From the NCBI GenBank assembly GCA_030634505.1, contig DAOWAQ010000014.1, positions 1-17,660 of the forward strand: a stretch of 17,660 nt of DNA, in the 5' to 3' direction. The notes below the pieces were generated by a model that was not told the origin of the DNA, searched no databases, and saw nothing but the letters and a program-made list of their open reading frames with translations. Positions within the stretch are counted from its first letter, which is position 1. The number at the start of each line of letters is the position of its first letter. Positions 6,936-13,938 of the stretch are shown here, piece after piece. The position numbers and the translations under genes are program-made. Source of the DNA: Calditrichia bacterium (GTDB taxonomy: Bacteria > Calditrichota > Calditrichia > JAJRVZ01).

Positions 6936-9900
6936 GTGTTTAAACCTGTTTCAAATAAATTAAACATTGCAGAAAAAGAAAAAAAGATTTTAGAATTCTG
7001 GGAAGAAAATAATATCTTTGAAAAAAGTCTTGAACTGAAAAAAGATTCTCCTTTGTTTGTCTTTTATGAAGGTCCGCCAACAGCAAACGGGAAACCTGGA
7101 ATTCATCATGTTATGTCAAGAACAGTTAAAGACATAGTATGCCGCTATAAAACGATGAAAGGGTTTCTGGTAGAAAGAAAAGCCGGATGGGATACACATG
7201 GCTTACCTGTAGAGATTGAAGTTGAAAAATCATTAAATCTCAATGGAAAAGATGATATTGAAAAATTAGGTGTAGATGAATTCAATAAACAATGTAAAAA
7301 TAGTGTATTTCATTATAAAAAAGAATGGGATGATTTAACAAGAAGAATTGGATATTGGCTTGACCTTACAAATCCATATATCACTTTTACAAATGATTAT
7401 ATCGAATCCGTTTGGTGGATTTTAAAAGAAATATGGAAAAAAGACCTTTTATATAAAGGTTTTAAAATATTGCCTTATTGTCCCAGATGTGAGACGCCAT
7501 TATCCAGTCATGAAGTATCTCAAGGTTATAAAGATGTAAAAGATCCATCTATATACGTCAGAATTAAACAGAGGGGCGAGAATAACACTTATTTTCTGGT
7601 TTGGACCACTACTCCCTGGACTCTAATTTCCAATGTTGCTCTTGCAGTGAATCCTGATATTGATTATGTGAAAATCGATGTAGATAATAATCACTATATT
7701 ATGGCAAAGGAAAGGATAAATGATTTATTTGAAGAAGGCTCATTTAAAATTTTGGAAACATTTAAGGGCGATAAATTAGAGGGACAGGAATATGAAAGAC
7801 TTTTCGATTTCGTACCGGTCGATAAAAAAGCTTTCTATGTGATTCCTGGTGATTTTGTGACTACGAGTGATGGTACAGGCATTGTTCATATTGCTCCTGC
7901 TTTTGGGGAAGATGATTATCAAGCAGGAAAGAAATATGATCTACCGATTATTCGTCCTGTGAATAAAAGTGGTAAATTTGATGATATTGTAACTGATTAC
8001 AAAGATAAATTCGTCAAAGATGCAGATGAACAAATCATTATTGATTTAAAGAATCAGAAAAAATTAATAAAAAAATTAAAAATTGAGCACAGTTATCCTC
8101 ATTGTTGGCGTTGCGATACTCCTTTACTTTATTATGCCAGGGATTCTTGGTTTATAAAGACGTCAGAATATAAAGAAAAATTATTGGCAAATAATAATAA
8201 AATAAATTGGTACCCGCCGGAAGTTGGAAAAGGTAGATTTCATGAATGGCTAAAGAACAATATAGATTGGTCATTATCAAGAGATAGGTATTGGGGAACT
8301 CCCTTAAATATTTGGGTTTGTGACAATTGCGAATCAACTCAATCTATTGGAAGCGCTGATGAGTTAAAAAAAATGGGAGAAAATGTACCTGAAAATCTGG
8401 ATTTACATAAACCATTTGTTGATGATATCACACTAAAATGTGAGAAATGTAACGGAGTAATGCACAGAGTGCCGGAAGTAATTGATGCCTGGTTCGATTC
8501 AGGTAGTATGCCTTATGCTCAATTTCATTATCCATTTAATAACAAAGAAATTTTCGAAAAGAATTATCCTGCAGATTTTATTTGTGAAGGCATTGATCAA
8601 ACCCGCGGATGGTTTTATTCATTATTAGCCATCTCTACATTGTTGTTTGACGAACCGCCGTTTAAGAATGTTATTGTTAATGAACTTATCCTCGATATAA
8701 ATGGTCAAAAGATGTCTAAGACCAAAGGAAATGCTGTAGTTCCGGAAGATGTGATAAGTAAATATGGTGCAGATACGATCAGATGGTATTTAATGACAAT
8801 TAGTCCACCTTGGACGCCAAAACGTTTTGACGAAGAAGGTATAAAAGAAGTACTTAGAAAATATGTTAATACTTTATTAAATATCTATTCATTTTTTGTA
8901 ATGTATGCAAACATTGACGGTTATAAAGGAGATGAAAAAGAGATACCATTTAACAACCGTCCTGAAATTGATCGGTGGATTCTATCAAAACTTTACACGT
9001 TGAACGCCGATGTTAGTGATCGAATGGAAAATTATGATTTAACACGTGCTGCGAGAATGATTAGCGCTTATGTGGTTGATGATGTATCCAATTGGTATGT
9101 AAGACGAAACAGAAGAAGATTTTGGAAAAGCGGAGAATGGGATGACAAATTAGCGGCATACCAAACATTACATGAAATACTTTTAACTATAGTAAAAATG
9201 GTTGCTCCATTTACACCATTTTTAGCTGAAGATATATACCAGAACATTAAAAAAGAAAACACTCCTGTAAGCGTACATTTTATTGATTTCCCAACTGTGT
9301 CAAAAGAAATGCAGAATAATCGCGATGAACAACTTGAAGTAAAAATGGAAATTGCACAAAAGATTGTTTCAATTTCTCATTCATTAAGAAATGATCATAA
9401 AATTAGAGTTAGACAACCTTTAGCGAAAATCTTAGTATTTCTATCTAATCAAGATAAAATCGATGCACTAAAAGAAATGGAACCAATAGTTTGTGATGAG
9501 TTAAATGTTAAATCCATTGAGTTCGTTGCATCTGCAAATGATTTAGTAATAAAGAAAGCCAAACCAAATTTTAGAATTTTAGGGCCAAAAGTTGGAAAAT
9601 TAATGGGGAAAATAGGTCCGATAATAAATTCTTTTGGTGACGATCAGGTTACAAAGATTGAAGAAAAAGGATATGAAAGAATTGTAGTGGAAGGTGAAGA
9701 GTTAAAGATAACTCTTGAAGATGTCGAGATTTTAAGTGAGGCCAGAGATGGATTTGCTGTTTATAACGAGACTGAGCTAACATTAGCCCTGGATTTGACA
9801 ATTACAGAAGATCTTTATAATGAAGGTTTAGCCAGGGAATTAATTAATCGGATTCAAAACTTCAGAAAAGAAATTGAACTTGAAGTAACAGACAGGATTG

Positions 9901-10088
9901 ATGTTGTTATTAAAACCGAATCCAGCTCAATTAAAAAAGCTATATATGATAAAGGCGATTATATTAAAAGCGAGACATTAGCAAATCGTATTTCCGAAGA
10001 TTTTGTTATTGTTCCGTACAAAAAGGAAATTGAAATCGAAAATGAAACATTAATTTTAGGACTAAATAAAAGTGAAGAATTAAGGTAA
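6936..10088 (+). CDS. ileS: Isoleucyl-tRNA synthetase, type 2 (IleRS2), with GIHH signature
   Basis: IleRS charges tRNA-Ile with isoleucine and hydrolyses mischarged Val-tRNA. The 1050-residue length and C-terminal extension are those of the type 2, eukaryote-like form. The class I signature near the N-terminus reads PTANGKPGIHHV, so HxGH has become G55-I-H-H58. The CP1 editing domain begins around the conserved TTTPW (224-228), zinc-type cysteine pairs occur at CPRC and at CDNC/CEKC, and the second signature is K592-M-S-K-T. An anticodon-binding helical domain follows, then a C-terminal beta-rich domain (to residue 1050) typical of IleRS2. The start is GTG at 6936, with GGAG 8 nt upstream. 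Type 2 enzymes are known for mupirocin resistance. The dksA-like gene follows after 11 bp. Confidence 0.97.
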   Translation: MFKPVSNKLNIAEKEKKILEFWEENNIFEKSLELKKDSPLFVFYEGPPTANGKPGIHHVMSRTVKDIVCRYKTMKGFLVERKAGWDTHGLPVEIEVEKSLNLNGKDDIEKLGVDEFNKQCKNSVFHYKKEWDDLTRRIGYWLDLTNPYITFTNDYIESVWWILKEIWKKDLLYKGFKILPYCPRCETPLSSHEVSQGYKDVKDPSIYVRIKQRGENNTYFLVWTTTPWTLISNVALAVNPDIDYVKIDVDNNHYIMAKERINDLFEEGSFKILETFKGDKLEGQEYERLFDFVPVDKKAFYVIPGDFVTTSDGTGIVHIAPAFGEDDYQAGKKYDLPIIRPVNKSGKFDDIVTDYKDKFVKDADEQIIIDLKNQKKLIKKLKIEHSYPHCWRCDTPLLYYARDSWFIKTSEYKEKLLANNNKINWYPPEVGKGRFHEWLKNNIDWSLSRDRYWGTPLNIWVCDNCESTQSIGSADELKKMGENVPENLDLHKPFVDDITLKCEKCNGVMHRVPEVIDAWFDSGSMPYAQFHYPFNNKEIFEKNYPADFICEGIDQTRGWFYSLLAISTLLFDEPPFKNVIVNELILDINGQKMSKTKGNAVVPEDVISKYGADTIRWYLMTISPPWTPKRFDEEGIKEVLRKYVNTLLNIYSFFVMYANIDGYKGDEKEIPFNNRPEIDRWILSKLYTLNADVSDRMENYDLTRAARMISAYVVDDVSNWYVRRNRRRFWKSGEWDDKLAAYQTLHEILLTIVKMVAPFTPFLAEDIYQNIKKENTPVSVHFIDFPTVSKEMQNNRDEQLEVKMEIAQKIVSISHSLRNDHKIRVRQPLAKILVFLSNQDKIDALKEMEPIVCDELNVKSIEFVASANDLVIKKAKPNFRILGPKVGKLMGKIGPIINSFGDDQVTKIEEKGYERIVVEGEELKITLEDVEILSEARDGFAVYNETELTLALDLTITEDLYNEGLARELINRIQNFRKEIELEVTDRIDVVIKTESSSIKKAIYDKGDYIKSETLANRISEDFVIVPYKKEIEIENETLILGLNKSEELR

Positions 10089-10099
10089 GGAGGATATAG

Positions 10100-10477
10100 A
10101 TGAAAAAAGCAGATCTTGAATATTTTAAAAATTTACTGGAAAAGAAGAGAGCTGAAGTTCTGAAAAATATTGAATATTTACGCAATGTTACTTTGAATTC
10201 CACTTCTCAGGAAGCTTCCGGAGATCATTCAGCTTACTCATTCCATATGGCAGATCAAGGTACAGATGCTATGGAAAGAGAAAAAGCATTTTTATTTGCA
10301 TCACGTGATGAAAAATATATTAAGCAGATTAATGAGGCATTAGATCGCATTGAAAATGGAACATATGGAATTTGCAGAGTAACCGGTAAAGAAATAGGAA
10401 AAGAAAGATTGGAAGCTGTCCCGACAACTAGTATTTCATATGAAGCAAAATTGAAAGAATCAAAATCATCACGTTAA
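10100..10477 (+). CDS. DksA/TraR-family protein with degenerate zinc finger
   Basis: The 125-residue product has the DksA/TraR layout: an N-terminal helix (residues 1-30), a loop with acidic tip HMADQGTDAMEREK (49-62), a second helix (66-86), and the C-terminal signature GTYGICRVTGKEIGKERLEAVPTT (87-110). Family members enter the RNA polymerase secondary channel and tune transcription, often with ppGpp. Of the four expected zinc cysteines only C92 remains; the others are T95, S113 and A116, so the fold is probably held without metal, as in many Bacteroidota homologues. AAGGAGG lies 6 nt before the ATG. It occupies the position of ylyA in the Bacillus ileS-ylyA-lspA order. A role in transcription of its neighbours is not shown by the sequence. 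Confidence 0.88.
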   Translation: MKKADLEYFKNLLEKKRAEVLKNIEYLRNVTLNSTSQEASGDHSAYSFHMADQGTDAMEREKAFLFASRDEKYIKQINEALDRIENGTYGICRVTGKEIGKERLEAVPTTSISYEAKLKESKSSR

Positions 10478-10483
10478 AATTAA

Positions 10484-11035
10484 ATGATCAATAAATTATC
10501 AAATCGTGTGTACATTATAATTGCACTAATCGCCAGTGTTGTGGTTTTAGATCAGATCACAAAATTTATTGTGAAAAAGCTAATGAACTTGAGAGATTCG
10601 ATTGGTATTATAGGTGATTTTTTTCAATTCACATATATAGAAAATCCCGGCATGGCTTTTGGCTTGCAAATGGAGAATAAAATTCTATTTACAATACTAT
10701 CTATAGGCGCTGCCATTGTTGTATTTATTTATCTCTATAGAATGCGTAATGAAAAAATGATGCTGGTTATTGCTCTTAGTTTTATTATGGGCGGTGCGAT
10801 TGGTAATCTAATTGACAGATTGTTTTATGGCAGGGTAGTGGATTTTTTGGATTTTGAGTTTTTTGATATTTCTATTCCTGAATTTAACTTTCTTTTTATT
10901 GATTTTCCAGGCTTCGAACTAACACGTTGGCCAATATTCAACCTCGCGGATACATCTGTATCAATAGGTATGATAATTATTACATGGATGATATTTTTTG
11001 TAAAAGATAAGCAAACCACCGAAAGTACTGCATAA
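10484..11035 (+). CDS. lspA: Lipoprotein signal peptidase (signal peptidase II)
   Basis: LspA is the inner-membrane aspartyl protease that removes signal peptides from diacylglyceryl-modified prolipoproteins. The 183-residue product has four hydrophobic segments (about residues 8-25, 68-85, 92-108 and 158-173). The conserved motifs are LDQITK (22-27), ENPGMAFGL (53-61), GNLIDR (107-112), VVDF with catalytic D120, and FNLADTSVSIG with catalytic D156. The two aspartates are 36 residues apart against about 19 in the well-studied enzymes, because the periplasmic loop is about 17 residues longer. The start ATG is 6 bp after the dksA-like stop and has no strong ribosome site. At least two predicted lipoproteins in this window (5317 and 13938) are possible substrates. 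Confidence 0.97.
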   Translation: MINKLSNRVYIIIALIASVVVLDQITKFIVKKLMNLRDSIGIIGDFFQFTYIENPGMAFGLQMENKILFTILSIGAAIVVFIYLYRMRNEKMMLVIALSFIMGGAIGNLIDRLFYGRVVDFLDFEFFDISIPEFNFLFIDFPGFELTRWPIFNLADTSVSIGMIIITWMIFFVKDKQTTESTA

Positions 11036-12031
11036 TTGTTTTCCCCAATTAAAAAATTTATTATTTCAAAAATTCACATAGGTAAAAGACTCGATAAATT
11101 TCTGATAGAGGAATTAAATGAAAAATCACGTTCTTCACTTCAGAATTCTATTACTAAAGGTGAAATATTAGTAAATAATAATGTTGTAAAAACAGGTTAT
11201 AAATTAAAAGAAAATGATAACATTACTATAAATATTATTTTAGATGCTCCAGAAAATATACACCCTGAAAATATTAAGTTAAATATAATTTATGAAGATG
11301 ATAGTTTAATTGTAATTAACAAACCTGCTGGAATGGTTGTCCATCCGGGCGCCGGGAATAAGTCCGGTACTTTAGTAAATGCCTTATTATACCATTGTAA
11401 TCATTTATCTAAGTTAAGCGGTGCTACCAGGCCTGGAATTGTACATAGACTTGATAAAGATACCTCAGGATTACTGGTTGTAGCAAAAGATGATTTAACT
11501 CACGTAAAATTACAAGAGCAGTTTCAAACAAAGGAAATAAAAAGGGTGTATCTTGCTTTAATTTGGGGTGTTCCTGTTCAAAAACAGGGTGAAATTGAAA
11601 CCTTTATTTCCAGAAGTAGAAAAGATAGAAAAAAAATGACAGTTTCTAGTAGTGGAGGAAAAGAAGCAGTCACTAATTATAAATTAATTAAGGAATTTCA
11701 ATATTTATCTTTATTAGAGTTGAGATTAAATACTGGGAGAACCCATCAGATTCGTGTGCATTTGAATCATTTAAATATGCCTGTCTTTGGAGATCCTGTA
11801 TATAATGGACGTAAATCCCAATTAAGGAGGTTGCCGTCTTATTTACAAAGACGTGGAGCAGCGCTATTAAAAAAGATAAACAGGCAATCACTTCACGCCA
11901 AAGAACTATCATTTATACATCCTAAAGATGGAAAAAGAATGAAGTTTACCAGTGAATTGCCGGAAGATATGAATTATATATTAAATAAAATAGAAGACGT
12001 ATTGCTATTAAAAGAAATAAAAAATAAATAG
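11036..12031 (+). CDS. rluD: Ribosomal large subunit pseudouridine synthase, RluD/RluA family
   Basis: This enzyme isomerises uridine to pseudouridine in rRNA, probably 23S helix 69 if it is a true RluD. The 331-residue product has an N-terminal S4 RNA-binding domain (HIGKRLDKFLIEEL, residues 14-27, to about 70). The RluA-type catalytic domain includes the substrate loop INKPAGMVVHPG (94-105), the catalytic motif HRLDKDTSGL (137-146, nucleophile D140), and the family signature GRTHQIRVHLNHL. The frame has no ATG before the S4 domain. The only plausible start is the TTG at 11036 directly after the lspA TAA, so translation is probably coupled to lspA. It occupies the ylyB position of the Bacillus cluster and ends it here. 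The exact target uridines cannot be read from the sequence. Confidence 0.94.
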   Translation: MFSPIKKFIISKIHIGKRLDKFLIEELNEKSRSSLQNSITKGEILVNNNVVKTGYKLKENDNITINIILDAPENIHPENIKLNIIYEDDSLIVINKPAGMVVHPGAGNKSGTLVNALLYHCNHLSKLSGATRPGIVHRLDKDTSGLLVVAKDDLTHVKLQEQFQTKEIKRVYLALIWGVPVQKQGEIETFISRSRKDRKKMTVSSSGGKEAVTNYKLIKEFQYLSLLELRLNTGRTHQIRVHLNHLNMPVFGDPVYNGRKSQLRRLPSYLQRRGAALLKKINRQSLHAKELSFIHPKDGKRMKFTSELPEDMNYILNKIEDVLLLKEIKNK

Positions 12032-12032
12032 T

Positions 12033-12821
12033 TTATTCGAATATCAATAAATACATATAAGTACCTAAAGATGCTACTGAAACAGAGATACTTATATCTG
12101 CATAGGTATCAAATCTTTTAGTTGCATCATAATAATTATTCAATGATATGGAATTTCCCTCCTGCAAATATTTGTTATAACTTTTGTCTGCTTCTCTTTT
12201 AAAATAAAAGGCAGCCCAACTGCTTAACAATGAAACCACCACAAATCCTTCTTTAAACCAAGATGCTTGTGAATTATCTAAACCTGAACTAGCTACTAAA
12301 TTTTCAATAATAATAGATTCGGGTTTCAATTTGAAGAAATATTCATTCTGATCTGTTTTTACAAAAATATCTTTATCATAAAATCCATTTTTTCTAACTA
12401 TTAATTTATTCTTTTCATCAATATCATTGGCATTAATATAGGCTGGTGTATTACCTAATACAATATTATTTTGTATGATATTACTACCATAGGGGCTACT
12501 GTTTATATAATATAAATTTGTATTTTCAACTGTTAAATTAATATTTTGATCAGGCAGTATCGTAATTGATTTTTCATATCCACGTTCATTCCATTTTCTC
12601 GATTTTGAGCTAAATACTGATATTTTATATTCACCTGTTTTTAGGGATAAGTTTTCAATTGACTGATTTGATATGAATTCTGAATCAATATAGATGTAAC
12701 CGGGAGTCTTTAACAAGATTGTAAGTTTGCCTGTATCCAATTTATCCTGGGCAAATGAAATCGAAATAAGTAATAAAAATGTTATTAATATTCTATTTTG
12801 AAATGGCAAATATATTGACAT
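12033..12821 (-). CDS. Secreted or membrane-bound PEGA-domain-like envelope protein
   Basis: The 262-residue product (start chosen at ATG 12821) has a signal peptide ending SISFA-QD (cleavage near residue 24). Two PEGA-like beta modules follow: about residues 30-70 (KLTILLKTPGYIYIDSEF) and 103-160 (YINSSPYGSNI...VLGNTPAYI). The C-terminus has two hydrophobic segments (about 190-206 and 240-261), with ADKSYNKYLQEGN and a YYDATKRFD stretch between them. PEGA modules are small surface or periplasmic beta-sandwiches of mostly unknown role. An ATG at 12839 opens the same frame, but GTGAGG sits 6 nt before 12821 and that start gives the better signal peptide. It overlaps the end of the upstream propeller gene by 29 bp and is the last gene of the operon, with its stop 1 bp from the convergent rluD stop. 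Specific function is unknown. Confidence 0.75.
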   Translation of the reverse strand: MSIYLPFQNRILITFLLLISISFAQDKLDTGKLTILLKTPGYIYIDSEFISNQSIENLSLKTGEYKISVFSSKSRKWNERGYEKSITILPDQNINLTVENTNLYYINSSPYGSNIIQNNIVLGNTPAYINANDIDEKNKLIVRKNGFYDKDIFVKTDQNEYFFKLKPESIIIENLVASSGLDNSQASWFKEGFVVVSLLSSWAAFYFKREADKSYNKYLQEGNSISLNNYYDATKRFDTYADISISVSVASLGTYMYLLIFE

Positions 12822-13938
12822 TATCATCCTCACTTGCAATTACCAATCTTCCATTTATTATTAGTGGAATTGATCTGACGCGACCTTCAAGTTCAATTTC
12901 CTGCAGTTTTTTGCCGGTAGTTTTATCAAGAATATATAGATGTTTGCCCAAAGTTGGGAAATAAACATAGTTATTTGAAACAACTACTGAGCTTGCTGCA
13001 GGTCCTGAACCATTATTTGACCATACTTCTATAAAACTGCCCTTATCTAAAACTTTTAGCTCTCCACTGCTTATTGGAACATAAATATAGTCGATATCAA
13101 CCGTAACTCCATAATATATTGGAATTCCAAAATCTTTTGATTGAATAATATTACCCTCTTCCATGTCTATTTCATATAAATATCCGTTATAAGTTGAAAT
13201 ATAAACATGATTTTCATTTATGACAGGATTGGCAAAAATTTTATCATTTAGTGATTTTTCCCACAATACAATTCCTGAGGTATATTCTAATGCAAAAATA
13301 GATCCATCTAAATTTGAAGAAATTATTATTCCATTGTCAAATGCAATTGAATTCACACCAAAACACTTTAAATCAGCAGTCCAAATTGTTTCTCCGGTTA
13401 AAAAGTTACAACAATAGACTTTGCCTTGATTTGATTGATAAAATACTTTGTTTTCTACAACTATGGGTGATGATGAAGTTAGATTATTTTCTATTTCCCA
13501 TAATTTTTCTCCTTCGACAACATCATAAGCTATCAATCCATAATCTCCACTATCATAAGCCTGGTACAAAATATTTTTGTAAATCGTCGGGGGAGCAGAG
13601 GTAGATAATCCAAATTTTTTCTTTCCTACAACTTTATTTTTATTTAAATCAAAAGCAATTAAATATCCTTTACCTGTTCCAAAAAACAATATACTATCAA
13701 CAGAAGAAAATCCATTTGTTGCAAGACCATTATAATCATCTTCAAATACTAATACTAAGGGCGGATCAAGTTCTTGTTCAGATACAGTATTGCGTTGATA
13801 ATTGAAGTTGTGTGTCAGTAATTGGGAAGTTGTCTGATCACTATTTTGGTGAAAATTATTTATTTGTAACTTATTACAACTAAGTAAATAAACAATTGAG
13901 ATGAGAATAAATAATTTACTAAAATATTTATATTCCAT
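12793..13938 (-). CDS. BamB-like PQQ-type beta-propeller lipoprotein
   Basis: The 381-residue product begins with a lipoprotein signal peptide (YFSKLFILISIVYLLSC, C21 as lipidation site). After a short linker it carries eight PQQ-type repeats about 40 residues apart, each ending in a pattern like GxxxAxDxxxGxxxW: YLIAFDLNKN, GLIAYDVVEGEKLW, KVYCCNFLTGETIW, SIFALEYTSGIVLW, YLYEIDMEEGN, ELKVLDKGSF, HLYILDKTTGK and a closing NVNIFAIS. Length, lipobox and eight repeats match BamB, the propeller lipoprotein of the outer-membrane BAM machine, but PQQ propellers are common and homology to BamB is not proven. The frame opens at 13950; the start at 13938 is preferred because its ATG overlaps the upstream stop as TAATG, implying coupling to the peptidase-barrel gene. 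Confidence 0.85.
   Translation of the reverse strand: MEYKYFSKLFILISIVYLLSCNKLQINNFHQNSDQTTSQLLTHNFNYQRNTVSEQELDPPLVLVFEDDYNGLATNGFSSVDSILFFGTGKGYLIAFDLNKNKVVGKKKFGLSTSAPPTIYKNILYQAYDSGDYGLIAYDVVEGEKLWEIENNLTSSSPIVVENKVFYQSNQGKVYCCNFLTGETIWTADLKCFGVNSIAFDNGIIISSNLDGSIFALEYTSGIVLWEKSLNDKIFANPVINENHVYISTYNGYLYEIDMEEGNIIQSKDFGIPIYYGVTVDIDYIYVPISSGELKVLDKGSFIEVWSNNGSGPAASSVVVSNNYVYFPTLGKHLYILDKTTGKKLQEIELEGRVRSIPLIINGRLVIASEDDNVNIFAISK

Noticed and set aside
11824..11830. AAGGAGG inside rluD, resembling a strong ribosome site.
   Set aside because: No ATG or GTG start with an extended frame follows at suitable spacing; the bases encode part of a normal RluD segment.
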